Notes: generated by a model not told the origin, from the letters alone. DNA of 64,000 bases from Euclidia mi (GCA_944739405.2 OX123197.2:60240047-60304046); one strand, 5' to 3'. Shown: positions 45,541-56,731, numbered from the stretch's first letter. Translations and numbers: made by a program.

Positions 45541-46249
45541 TATATATTAAGTCTAATTCAAACAAATCACTCCATTACGTCATATTGTACTTGACAAAGA
45601 CGCAGATAACCTTTAAAATCACTCTTAATCAATAGATAAGCCAAAGCTCATTCACATCCACATCACCCCTTAGAGGGTAAACAAACATGTCTACACATAA
45701 TCGATATTAAACTTTTGCGATTTGTATACATCATACAATATTATTTAGCGGTCTTAGTCGCGATAATTTACTTATTTAAAGGCATAAATACCTCTGTTAT
45801 TCTCCTACGTTTCTACCAGCTTGCTACGGTTGTGGTCGCGGAGGGACTGATGTCAGCTCAGATCCACACAGTCTACACATAAACACCGGGGCCCTGTTTT
45901 GCATAAATGGAGGGCACATTAACCGCACCAGTTTAACATGAGAGAACAGTGCTCAGTTTCGCGTTAGTTGTCGTAAACTGTCTTACTAATGTTCCCAGCA
46001 CTTTGGATTAAGTTACAAGTTACAGCGAGTTACGCCAACTTAATGAAGAGACACAAAAGACGCAAAACTTATCAAGTACTGATTGTTCAAGAGACTAGTT
46101 CAGTAACTATACAAAAACCGGTGATCCCTTCCTTAAGGGAACAGTTTTTGTGACAGCTCTTGAGCGCTTTCTAACAGCCGAAGTATTTATCACTGTTATA
46201 ATCCATCTAAAATAGTGTGCATTCTCTAAAAGCTTGAATTTGTACTCTC
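45541..46249. other. Non-coding spacer
   Basis: No gene or clear repeat recognised. Confidence 0.5.
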
Positions 46250-46909
46250 TATAAGCTTATGACATGCACCACGCGTCACCAGTCCGCCGGCGTAGCCGCT
46301 GCAGCTCGTCGATATATCAACGAGCACGTGACGGACCACCTCTCTGAACAAGATGGCCACTGCACCGCTCCTGCTTAGATGGTATAAGCTGATGACGTAG
46401 AGCACGCGTCACCAGTCCGCCGACGTAGCTGCTGCAGCTCGTCGATGTATCAGCGAGCGCGTGACGGGCCACCTCTTTGAATAAGATGGCCGCTGCACTG
46501 CTCCTGCTTAGATGCTATAAGCTGATGACATACACCACGTGTCACCAGTTCGCCGGCGTAGCTGCTTATCGATATATCAGCGAGTGCGTGACAGACCGCC
46601 TTTCTGAACAAGATGGCCATTGCACCGCTCCTGCTTAGATGCTATAAGCCGATGACGTAGAGCATGCGTCACCAGTCCGTCGGCGTGGCTGCTGCAGCTC
46701 GTCGATATATCAGCGAGCGCGTGACGGACCGCCTCTCTGTACAAGATGTCCACTGCACCGCTCCTGCTTAGATGCTATAAGCTGATGACGTAGAGCATAC
46801 GTCACCAGTCCGCCGGCATAGCTGCTGCAGCTCGTCGATATATCAGCGAGCGCGTGACGGACCGCCTCTCTGTACAAGATGGCCACTGCACCGCTCCTGC
46901 TTAGATGCC
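46250..46909. repeat. 133-bp tandem repeat array, about five units
   Basis: The marker TATAAGCTGATGAC (with variants) recurs at about 46250, 46383, 46516, 46643 and 46776, a period of 133 bp with one 127-bp unit. Each unit carries GCGTCACCAGTCCGCC and, in near-inverted form, GCGCGTGACGGACC, a GCTGCAGCTCGTCGATATAT block and ACAAGATGGCCACTGCACCG. A sixth unit continues at 48150-48290 after the insertion. Confidence 0.92.
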
Positions 46910-47321
46910 TTAACCCTTAATCCACCACCCATATTAAAATCCCACTAATCACCACCATGATTCCCGGGGACTCATATTTTGATTTAGTTCTTTTTATTAT
47001 CTTTTTAGTTAACATAAGTGGTAATTATTATATACTAAAAATATTTTGTTTGAAACTCAGCTAAAACCATACGATTTTTGAGTTTACTTACATCTTACAA
47101 TAAATCAGTCTTAAAAAAACATACATCAGGTTTTTCTAAAAAAAAAATATGTAATCCTTATAAAACTAAAAACAAAAGTATTTCTCTTCAAAATAAAATA
47201 ATATAAAATACAAAAAATAGTAGAACTGATAATGGCAGAATGTAAAATTTCAAAACGTGCAACAGGTAAACATGCTAAACAGTTAAACATTTTTGACAAA
47301 TTATATAGTATATAGTATAAA

Positions 47322-47474
47322 TTATATAGTAGGCAAATTTTCAAAGTTACTGACCTGTTCTTCACTGTCAGAACATTCAGACTTTGTGTCGTGCCAATTA
47401 TTTATTATGTCTGAGGCAGAAGTGTGTGCAAGGTTTACTGACTCAATTTTACGAACTTTACGTTTAGATGCCAT
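47322..47474 (-). pseudogene. Possible piggyBac-like transposase N-terminus
   Basis: A 50-codon minus-strand frame begins with ATG at 47472-47474 and reads MASKRKVRKIESVNLAHTSA, later SECSDSEEQVS. A basic start followed by an acidic Ser/Asp/Glu stretch is common at piggyBac transposase N-termini, and the position inside a TTAA-flanked element fits. The frame then stops; no catalytic DDD region remains. A SINE target duplication overlaps the start codon, so the SINE landed at or just upstream of the first codon. The assignment is inferred from context. Confidence 0.4.
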
Positions 47475-47483
47475 GATGAATGC

Positions 47484-47869
47484 GGAGGCGGCGATAGCCG
47501 AGTGGATATACCAACAGACTGCCATACAGAGGGTATCGGGTTCGAATCCACGGCGCGCACCAATGACTTTTCGAAGTTATGTGCGTATTGAATGGTTAAT
47601 TATCGCTTGTCCCGTGCCTCGGAGAGCACGTTAAGCCGTCGGTCCCGGTTGTCATGAAGATCTTTGACAGTCGTTACAGGTTGTCAGTACCTTCTAAATA
47701 AACTAACACTAGTCTAAACCATGGAATATCGCTATCCCTTTGGGTTGCGGAGGTCAGACAGGCAGTCGCTCCGTGGAAAAGCTAATATTCAGCCAAATCC
47801 GGTTAGACTAGAAAGCGGACCCCAGATTGAAACTGGTATAACGCTAAGAGGATGATGATGATGAGATGT
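47484..47869 (+). mobile_element. Full-length tRNA-derived SINE
   Basis: A 386-bp copy bounded by the 12-bp duplication CATGATGAATGC (47472-47483 and 47870-47881). The head has the A-box GATAGCCGAGTGG and B-box GGGTTCGAATCC. The body holds GAGCACGTTAAGCCGTCGG and GGAATATCGCTATCCCTTTG. The tail is (GATGAT)n. It is the best-preserved SINE in the window. Confidence 0.9.
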
Positions 47870-48149
47870 CATGATGAATGCCTAAATAAATTCAAAACAC
47901 ATAAATAAAAGAGTAATCAAAATAATAATTGGAATACAAAACACTACTATGAGTCCCCGGGACTCACGCTCGATCAAAACTCACCTTAACACGTGGCGTG
48001 CGCGCACGACCGCTCACTCCCGCGTCCCGCGCCTCATTGCGGAAAGGTACTGGATCACGCGACTCCAAACGATAAAATATACAGTTGATTATCATTGTTT
48101 AAAAAGAGTGAGAAGTCCCTTGGACTCAGGGTGTTGTATTAAGGGTTAA

Positions 48150-48290
48150 GCTGATGACGTAGAGCACGTGTTACCAGTCCGCCGGCGTAGCTGCTGCAGC
48201 TCTTCGATATATCAATGAGCGCGTGATGGATATAGTGATAGTGAATAACAAGATGGCTACTGCACCGCTGCTGCTTAAATGCTAACGCTT
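48150..48290. repeat. Sixth unit of the 133-bp tandem array
   Basis: It resumes with GCTGATGACGTAGAGCACG, where the array was cut at 46909, and degenerates after CACCGCTGCTGCTTAAATGC. Confidence 0.9.
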
Positions 48291-48894
48291 TAGCGACGAA
48301 TTTTGACGCTAAGTCGTAGTAAAGTTCTGTGGCATGTCAGTTTTGTTAAATTTACTAATTATTTATTACGTGCCACTTCTGCTTAGCACCCCGGCGATAC
48401 AAGCGTGTATAGAAAATAATAATATTTTTAGTTGTTACCACTAGAAGATAGAATTTTTGTAAACACACATTCAGGGCTTCACAACCTTTGTTTTCAAACA
48501 GTTGTGTTTTAGATTTTATGCTTTAGTGAACGTTATGAATATTAATTTAGGTAAATTTTTTTAATGCTCAATTATGCAACTATGTACTTGAATTTATGTT
48601 ATTATTTATCGTTGGCTTACTGACGTAACCAAAAAATTCAATTTAACGAAAGAAACATGTTTGATTTTGTGTTTGAGTGGTCGAATTTTCCGGAAGAACA
48701 TTCATGAATTTACAGATTTTTTTGTAGTTAATACGTGTAGTATTTATTCTGTAAATTCAAGTCAATAGTAGAGTACCATGTATATAAATGAATAATATTA
48801 TAGACAACTAGCACATCGCATTAAAATACGACCTATTTACTGTATTACTACTTAATTTTTAGGCATTGTGATTTAACGTTGTGTATGAATGAAA
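48291..48894. other. Non-coding AT-rich spacer
   Basis: Nothing recognisable. Confidence 0.5.
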
Positions 48895-49140
48895 ATCATA
48901 TCGTAATATAATCGGGTGCATAGCGTTCCCACCAAGACCTTAGGGTCCCAAGCCAACCTCACCTGCAAGTGGTGCACCTGCCGATCAACGGACGAGGCTC
49001 TGGCAAACAAAATATCCCGATAAGCGGCAATAGGCTCGCCACCTATTACGTGGGATGTAAACACTGGCGAAAAGTGGGCGATTAATATGCCTCTGCCTAC
49101 CCCTTCGGGGAAACAGGCGTGAGTCTATGTATGTGTGTAT
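48895..49140 (+). mobile_element. SINE copy
   Basis: The GCGGCAATAGGCTCGCCACC and CTCTGCCTACCCCTTCGG blocks followed by a (TATG)n tail match 8985-9390. Head sequence precedes it from about 48900. Confidence 0.6.
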
Positions 49141-49329
49141 GAATGAAAAAACCAGAATAAATCTAAACAAAATCCATTACAAGTTATGGTAAAGTTACAT
49201 TTCCAGAGCTTTGTCAGAAATCGCAATTTATATTTTTAGGTGTAAAAATTTCTGTGCCATCTGCAAATCTGCACCCGCTTTTTCGAAATGCCGGCAGCGC
49301 GACGAGCGTTGCGATCTCATAAACTCTAC

Positions 49330-49420
49330 CCTAACCCCTTCTTGAGATCTAAAACATCAAATTGTATCCTCTGATAAATGCACGTTGAGCCCAAGAAAGT
49401 CACATTTCAATGGACTAAGG
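49330..49420. repeat. Dispersed repeat, copy of 25670-25770
   Basis: It shares CTAACCCCTTCT, AAATTG-GTCCTCTGA-AAATGCAC and CATTTCAATGGACTAA with the copy at 25670-25770. Confidence 0.55.
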
Positions 49421-49576
49421 CCAAATGTTGACATTTGAGGCGTCGGACGGGTTCCAGTACCACAACACACTAAAAGGACACTGTCGACAACACATATATC
49501 GATAAAAACCCGATCAATTAACATATTAGTTTCCAAAGACACGAATCTATTAACCGTTTCGCGAATTGGACATAAC

Positions 49577-49862
49577 ATAACTTCACGCCTTTATCCCCGA
49601 AGGGGTAGGCAGAGGATTACACACCCACACTTCGTTAGTTATCTTTCGGTCCCAATGTAATAGGGGGTGAGCCTATTGCCATCTACCGGGCTAATTATTA
49701 AGCGAGTGATAATTAACATTTTTAAGCACACATAATTTTGAAAAGTCAGAGATATGTTTCGGGGGTACCTGGGGATCGAAACCGAGACCATCGTCTCGGC
49801 AGTCCCTTACCTACACCACTTTGGTACACCACTGGGCTATCGCCGCTTATCGCGCATTGGAT
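49577..49862 (-). mobile_element. tRNA-derived SINE
   Basis: On the minus strand it runs from GGCGATAGCCCAGTGGTG (A-box, near 49850) and GGTTTCGATCCCC (B-box, near 49775) to GGCAATAGGCTCACCCCC near 49670 and TCTGCCTACCCCTTCGGGG near 49600. It shows the whole family that 17385 and 48895 hold only in part. Confidence 0.7.
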
Positions 49863-50329
49863 TTAACATTATTTGGTTTTGATGGAACTGTCGTTATGTC
49901 ACTTAGTAGAAATTCTTTGTTTACAAAAAGTCTTTGTTCTCGTGGCACGGACTAAGGATTTTTACCACGATTTTTTAATTAGTACAAACAATTTAACGGT
50001 CCAAAGCATCTTTAAAAAATCATATTTGTGTAGGTAAAAAATAAAAACACTAAGTCCCAAAACTGTCCCGAAACTGTCCACAAAAATACGTAATAATTGG
50101 TAAATGCATAACTAAATGCTATGCTGTAGTACTAATTTTACGCGGCACTACTCCATTGATAATTCGTGCAAACTCGAAGTTTGCAACCCCCTGTCTCTCT
50201 GCGCCCGCGCGCGGCCGTAGTGCTAAATTGATGGCGGTAGCGAGTGGATCCTTTTTTCGCAGCAATAATTAATTGTTTGTTTACGTTTGCCCAACGCGAT
50301 CTTATCAGTTCACATCACGCGAGTGCAGC
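49863..50329. other. Non-coding spacer
   Basis: No gene. Ends in a GC-rich stretch near 50200. Confidence 0.45.
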
Positions 50330-50600
50330 TCAGTTTGTACAGGGAAGAGTTTGGAAGCCAGTGGATCGGTTGAGGCGGGCCTGTAGCTTGGCCTCCATGC
50401 TCACCTGACCTCACGCCCATGGACTTCTTTTTGTGGGTGTAAAAAAGTGAGCCGGTTAGTGTCGAAAAATTAAAACAGCGCATGATTTTGACGAAGTGAA
50501 AAGACAGAAGCGTATTTCTCTCGTTAAAAAACAATTTCATAAAACGTGCTCGTCTGTGTATTCACAATGGCGGTGGACATTTCGAAGGACAATTGAAATA
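50330..50600 (+). pseudogene. mariner-type transposase C-terminal fragment
   Basis: The translated fragment contains the block VAWPPCSPDLTPMDFFLW (about 50385-50437), the third catalytic acidic site of mariner-like DDE transposases, where SPDL-x-P-x-D is diagnostic. A downstream segment near 50540-50600 reads LCIHNGGGHFEGQL, the usual end of this protein. In-frame stops lie before the GGPVAW block and after FFLWV. Only the last third of the gene is present and no terminal repeats were found. It does not belong to the Tc1-like copy at 18976. Confidence 0.75.
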
Positions 50601-50639
50601 CTTGTAAGTAAAAATTACCTACCTACGTTAATAATAATT

Positions 50640-50740
50640 TGATGCGGGCGGCGCAAAATCGGTCTGTGGTCTGTGTGGAGAACCTTGGGGGTGGCCTATG
50701 TCCAGCAGTGGACGTCTCTAGGCTGACATGATGATGATGA
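50640..50740 (+). mobile_element. RTE LINE 3'-end scrap
   Basis: GATGCGGGCGGCGCAAAATC, then GGCCTATGTCCAGCAGTGGA and (GATGAT)n, is almost identical to 1515-1610. It is a severely 5'-truncated insertion. Confidence 0.8.
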
Positions 50741-51175
50741 AATAATATTTGTAAATAGCAGCTGATTCTATCTTCATAAATACGCCAAAATTACTATTTT
50801 CTTTTAGTCCAGAATAGCTTCTTTTATTTTGATATTTGTACTTGTAATTACATACCCACGTATTTAATTACTTGTAAAAAGGTAAATTTTGCCGGTCCTT
50901 AGCCCGGATGAAGTATGAAGGAGAGGTTAGAATTTAGAAAATTAATTAAGTAATTAACTACATCACTTATTCTTTTGTTTCATTTTATTGTCTTAGGTTA
51001 CCTACATCATAAGTGCCACAGAGAGAATGCGAATGAGCAGGATGGAATAGTATCAGTGAATCAGTGAATGGATTGTAAAATATGACTATGATTTAAGTGA
51101 GATTTTCTACAATAAACAAATGATAATAACTTTGCTCTTTATAGATATTATGAAATTCTTACGTCACCTATATGA

Positions 51176-51386
51176 CTAGAGGATGCCAGCAGCTACGCCC
51201 GCGCATTTTATTTTCATTTACCCCTTGCTACCCGATCCCGTGGGCATTTTGGGAAATCCCTTCTTAGTGCACCCCTACGATCCCCAACGAAAATACATGC
51301 CAAATTTCAGCTTCTTGCGCCCAACAGTTTCGGCTGTAGCGTGTCTGTCAGTCAGTCAGTAACGCAAGGATTTTATATATTAAGAT
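51176..51386 (-). mobile_element. Helitron-like element, family B, copy 2
   Basis: Inverted relative to 58203-58408. The CTAG terminus is at 51176-51179, followed by a CGCGGGCGTAGCTGCTGGC hairpin region on the minus strand. The other end holds GTTACTGACTGACTGACAGA. Confidence 0.7.
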
Positions 51387-51624
51387 AATAATGTCTTCGC
51401 TAATCTGTTTTAAAGTTTTTGTACTATTTAAAAAATAGTGGTGTATAACCTGATGGATCACAAAGGATCTGTCTTTAAAGGGCTATAATCGTGGCAAAAC
51501 CATATAAAAACAGTGTCACCTTTTCTTTGAATGAGGGCTGATTATACAATCTACAGATAAAATTATTGTATAATATAAACTGCCATACGTGAGTGAATGT
51601 GGAACTAAAACAGTTGATGTCATC

Positions 51625-51690
51625 GTCATTGGCCCTGCATATAAACCGTCCCACTGCTGGGCACGGGCCTCTTCTCACTATGAGAAGGGA
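51625..51690 (-). mobile_element. SINE 3' scrap
   Basis: CCGTCCCACTGCTGGGCACG and CCTCTTCTCACTATGAGAAG match 9668-9718 and 32279-32325. Confidence 0.65.
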
Positions 51691-53444
51691 TGTTAAACAG
51701 TTCTGTTTATCTACTTTATTCAAATCATGGTAATTTAAACATAAAAATAATCATAATCTGAAGCTAAGATCACATACTAGATACTTGTCAGTTTCTATCA
51801 ATCCTACAACAAATGGATGGAATGTAAATTAGGTTAACTATATAAATAACTATAGCGTATAGCTAACATTTGCGACGTAATCTCGTTCCAAATCCAATCA
51901 CGAATCAAACCAAGGCTTTAAAACATTATATAACTTAAACACCCTTCTACTTTTTTGCATAATAACAAGCACTAGTAAAAAAGCCTAATAAACTCAAAGC
52001 ATATTAAAAACGCTATCCTAATTTGCTTCTAAATTTAACATATTCAAATAAAATATATTCTCTTAAAAAGATTTTCAATTTTCACCACGCCAGTTACAAA
52101 AAGCTCGAACACTATGTTTTGATAGACATGATATTTCACGTAGAAAATGATAAAATAATTGAGTTTATTTACCAATTATTGTAAATTTACCTTTTGAAGC
52201 ACAAAATATAAAATAATGGTAGGAGTTGTATGCCAAAAATAAATTGCTATAAAAAGTTTCATCAAAATTTTGAATTGGTTTTTAGATTTATTGCTTTTAT
52301 AATTGGATGTTTTATATGAATGGCTCGTCATCCATTCATAAAGTAATCCTCGTACATAGATCTTCTCAAATAGACAAGGTTGTAGTTTCCCATTACATAA
52401 TCAATTTTAATGAAACATATCCAAGCCGTAGTCCGGTAAGTAAGGATAACAATATAGAAGCGTTCATAACGTGAATTAAGAATATGCAATGCTAGGCAAC
52501 GTTGCCAGAGGTCACCAGTTGGATGGGTGACTGGTTATTGAAGCATGTACATTTCAGCGCTACAGTACTTCAAACGTCATGAATCAGATGACCCCGGTTC
52601 CTGTCTAAGGACAAGAACCGTTAGGCCATGACGAAGGTTATAGGGCAACCAGAACTGCGACACAAGAGTTGGCCACACACGCATAAGAAAAAAATAAATG
52701 ATGTAGAAATCCGTCCGATCTCTATAAGCTATTATGGCCTTGGTGACCAGTTATGGATACTTTAAAAGGGTTGAGGGTTTCAATGTTCAATGGCCTTGCT
52801 ATTATAATTATATTATAATTTAAGCTGACCATGCATATGGCTATAGAAACGACACCCATTTAGGTCACAATTTAATCTATAACTTTCATATTTTAGTTGA
52901 TTTATAGCCGCCATATTCGAAGTATAAATCACAAAATTAAAATTAATGTTGCAGTGTACTCATGAAGATTTCCATCATAATGTCATAAACGGCTTTTTGC
53001 TTGCTTGCTTTTATTTAAAGATTATATTGTGACGGGCATTTATATTACATAGAGGCATTTTTATGTTAAGAGTTTAGCTGGTTTCAGTATGAATGGGCAG
53101 GTTTGCCTAAGCTAGTATAGGTTACTACTAGCCTATACTGGGGTAAGCCATAATTAAACTGGTATATTGAGTAGGTGTGGCTGTCAAAGGAGAATATTAT
53201 TTGCACCTAAATTCTCCTTTACTTTCTTCTCTTATACTTTTCTTCCGGTTTCCCTTTTTTTACTCCTGCTGCATCTCTAATTATGTAGCCTAGGGTAGCT
53301 GACTGATGAATCAGTCACTGAGCGATCTTCACCATGCTACAATAATTGACATTACAGTCAGATAGGTGTAAAATAATCGTCTATTAGAATCTTAAAACAT
53401 TTTGTATACGGCATATAAAGAGATAGAGAGGAACATAATAGTCC
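51691..53444. other. Non-coding AT-rich region
   Basis: I see no gene. One GC-richer block at 52495-52640 contains TTGGATGGGTGAC; I do not assign it. Confidence 0.45.
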
Positions 53445-54363
53445 AAGATCCCAGAGCCGCCAGACCTACGTCATTTTCGCAAAGCTGAAATTTTGAGGAT
53501 TATTAGTATACAATTTTGTTAAGAGGTATGCCGAACCACTTGCTTGAAAGCCGGGCCATTTCACAGGTAGCGCGAAGTAAAGGTACCAAAAAAACATACT
53601 CACTTACGTTAAAGTAGCTAAGCTGGTATTCAGATATGTGTTTGAAAATACTGTCTAAAGTTGAAATTCATTATTGCCAGACACCTGTCGTGGGCCATTA
53701 CTTCTGCCAGACGTCTTAAAGGTTACTTAAAAATGAAGTAAACTACGTCATTTTAGCAAACCTAAATTTGATTTTGTTTGAAATTTGATTAATTTTTGTG
53801 AAAAAATATATATTTACACTTTTATACTTGTAATAATACCCAAAATAATATTCCTACAGCCTTTTGGGACAATGTAGTGTACTCACACGCATTCATGCGT
53901 ATGAATAATGGCCGCACGCTCGCACTCACAGGGTGCTCACAGGGAAAGATTCATGGCGTCTGGCTGGACGAACGGCCCTTCGGATTGGTCTGGCTGTTTA
54001 GGAAGGGTCTTAAAATAGTATCCTAAGTAACATATATCAAATTTAGCTTTGCTAAAATGACGTAGTTTGCTTCATTTTTAAGTAACCTCTAAGACGTCTG
54101 GTAAAAGTAATGGCCCACGGCAGGTGTCTGGCGATAATGAATTTCAATTCAGGACAGTATTTTGAAACACATATTTGAATACCAGCTTTGCTACTTTAAC
54201 GTAGGTGAGTATGTTTTTTTGGTACCTTTACTTCGCGCTACCTGTGAAATGGCCCGGCTTTTAAGCTAGTGGGTCGGCATACCTCTTAACAAGATTGTAT
54301 ACTAATAATCCTCAAAATTTCAGCTTTGCTAAAATGACGTAGGTCTGGCGGCTCCGGGATCTT
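53445..54363. mobile_element. Long-arm inverted-repeat element
   Basis: Two arms of 328 bp (53445-53772 and 54036-54363) are inverted copies of each other at high identity. They start AAGATCCC-GAGCCGCCAG and end near ATCAAATTTAG. The 263-bp centre has a GC-richer block (53920-53990) and no ORF. Within each arm, CTACGTCATTTT-GCAAA occurs at both outer and inner ends. Long-arm MITE or foldback type; the target duplication is not evident. Confidence 0.85.
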
Positions 54364-54489
54364 ATTATATAAAGAGCGGACTTTAAAAACGTATAACCAA
54401 TGGACACATAGAACATTAAGTTTCGCCGTAAATTAATTGGAACCAAACCTGACAGAAAAGATATAGTACACAAACAAGTTGTAATATAT

Positions 54490-55275
54490 AATTATACTAG
54501 CTGACCCAGGGAACTCCGTATCGCCTTTTTAAGAGTTTTTATTAAATTTCCTTTTTTCCAAGCCCCTAAGTTACCTTTTTTTTTTTTTTTTATAATATTC
54601 TACCACATTCACACAACACCATCTAGTCCCAAACTAAGCAGAGCTTGTACTATGGGTACTAGACAATGGATAAACATACATATATACTTTTTTTTGTAAA
54701 TACATACATATTATACTTTGACCTAGCGTTTAATCTCTTATCATTTCAGAGTCTATAAATGATGGACAAACAAACATAGATTTTTATATAATACTGAATT
54801 CCCCATTCCTTAAAATATCGGAGACGATACCCATATCTACATTTAAAAAAAATCCCGCCCGCCATCTTTGATCACGAAATAGATGTTGTATTTGGATTCT
54901 CCATCCCTTAAATCATCAGAGACGATACCCATACTGATTTATTTCCCATCCACAATCTTGAATCACGAAACAGATGTTGTATTTAGATTCCCCATCCCTT
55001 TTAACATCGCAGACGATACCAATATGGAATTTTTTAAATTTTCCCATCCGCCATCTTTGATTTCCCATCCGCCATCTTTGATCACGAAATAGATGTTGTA
55101 TTTCGATTCCCTACCCCTTAAAATATCGAAGGCGATACCCATATTGATTTTTAAAATTTTCTCATCCGCTATCTTTGATTTCCCGTCCGCCATCTTGGAT
55201 CACTAAATAAATTTCATATTATTAATCAGCGTCCTGAAAATCTCGAAAACGATACCCATATAGATTGTTTCCTAT
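54490..55275. repeat. Minisatellite of about 95-100 bp in an interspersed repeat
   Basis: After a GCTGACCCAGGGAACTCCG start (54502), a unit recurs about five times between 54795 and 55270. It is built from ATTCCCCATCCCTTAAA, ATCG-AGACGATACCCATAT, CATCCGCCATCTTTGATCAC and GAAATAGATGTTGTATTT. The copies differ by several bases. Short ORFs with repeated DGGW are an effect of the repetition. Confidence 0.75.
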
Positions 55276-55289
55276 TCGTTTAGCCTTTT

Positions 55290-55680
55290 TTTGCCTTTGA
55301 CCCAACCCTCCCCCTTCTCGTTTGACCATTTTATTATTTTTGTCTAGCCCCTAAAAGTTTTGGCGTAATTTTATATAGCCTTTCGGAATAATTGGGCTAT
55401 GATAGCCCAATTATTCCGAAAGGCAAAGGCAATAACAATTTTTTAAATCCGAATGCTAGTTCCTGAGATTAACCAACATTATCTTTTAGCCTTTTTAGCC
55501 TTTTGCCCGGTCCCAAAGGGTCGAAGCGTTATGTTATACAGCCTATAGCCTTCCGGAATAACTGGGCTATCGTATACAAAAAGAATTTTTCAAATCCGAC
55601 TGGAAGTTCCTGAGATTAGTGCGTTCAAACAAACCGCTTTATTTATTTTTATGTTCCGCTTTATTATATTAGTATAGATA
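55290..55680 (+). mobile_element. Rearranged Helitron family-A fragments
   Basis: Two pieces of the family-A body occur in tandem (about 55370-55490 and 55540-55640), each with a TATAGCCTT-CGGAATAA-TGGGCTAT block and GTTCCTGAGATTA. The first contains the inverted duplication at 55378-55424. Confidence 0.5.
55378..55424. repeat. 47-bp hairpin with perfect 22-bp arms
   Basis: The left arm 55378-55399 begins GCCTTTCGGAATAATTGG. The right arm 55403-55424 is its exact complement, separated by 3 nt. The neighbouring repeat at 55549-55573 has only one arm, so the second arm arose by local inverted duplication. Confidence 0.92.
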
Positions 55681-56731
55681 GTATAGATTAGATTATATAT
55701 ACCTATTAGCTTTTGCCCGCGGCTTTGCTCACGTTTTGGGTTTCTCTACTTATACTATATCATCGATGTTCGGGTTAACACAAATCTCCTTTATTGGGCG
55801 GATACTATATAACTGTAAAAAGTATTTACACATACAATCTACTTGGTAGGTACTAAGACTTAGTAGTACTCAAAATTTTATCCAGTATCTGTGATGTTTC
55901 GCGAGAGGGGCCAATATGGCGACTGTGATTTGTCTGTCAAAACCATTAGAATTTAACAAAATATTCGACAATCCGAATTTTGCGGATATATGTTGTTGAC
56001 TCGAAATCTTTATTTTTTAATGTTTTATTATTCAGGTAAGGTTTCGATGTACTCCTTGACGAAATTATTAATATAAGATTGGACACCAGCCTGGCGCAAG
56101 TTCCTAAGAAAAAACCGAATGTATGAAACGTACTATCTTTTTAATGGCTACTATTATATGTATAAAACGTGAAGATAGCATCCTTCACAATATACCCTTA
56201 GAACAGTATTCTTTCAAAGTTAGACGGGTTATACGTACATCAACGCCTTGGCTGTCAATAGTGTCAAATGTCTTAACTGTCATATTATTATCCAGATTGA
56301 ACTTTGCCGCATTATGTAGTTTGTTTATAAAACGTAAAAAACATACTGTAAAAGTGCTTTGTGTATACCAAATAAATGTGATTTTACACTTCTAGTGTTA
56401 GTGTTACTATATATATTTGATTAGCATTGAAAGGAGCGCAATGAAAACAAGCAAAATAACGTGCGAAATATGGCATACAACAACACGCCGGTCAAGCAAT
56501 GAAAAAAGGGTAGGTATTTATGGCAAAATGTCCCTAGATAAAGATCAATAAATATTTATAATGTTATATAATGTGATATATTTCAATAAAACATAAAAAA
56601 TAAGGACATATTTTAAAGTTTCATATCCTAGTACTTTGTAGGTAAACAATAGTGCTGCCTGTCAGTTATCGATAATCCGTTATTAGAAATTGGCACAAGG
56701 ACTAAAAATTCTATTCTTATTTTCTTTTTAG
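55681..56731. other. Non-coding region, no supported gene
   Basis: A 90-codon frame at 56123-56395 has no recognisable motif and ordinary AT-rich composition, so I do not call it. Confidence 0.45.

Larger units (their letters stand above)
46914..48145 (-). mobile_element. piggyBac-like element inserted in the tandem array
   Basis: It is flanked on both sides by TTAA (46910-46913 and 48146-48149), the piggyBac target. The 17-bp termini read CCCTTAATCCACCACCC and, on the other strand, CCCTTAATACAACACCC. Subterminal GAGTCCCCGGGA-type motifs occur in inverted orientation near both ends (46963-46974 and 47950-47961). The interior holds an N-terminal ORF remnant on the minus strand and a SINE. It lacks a complete transposase. 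Confidence 0.8.

Noticed and set aside
46250..46909. Regular repeats that might suggest a CRISPR array
   Set aside because: Whole 133-bp units repeat without unique spacers, there are no cas genes, and the DNA is eukaryotic.
52495..52640. TTGGATGGGTGAC block resembling the internal control region of 5S rRNA
   Set aside because: Only about 13 bases agree, the rest of a 5S gene is absent, and insect 5S differs in this block.
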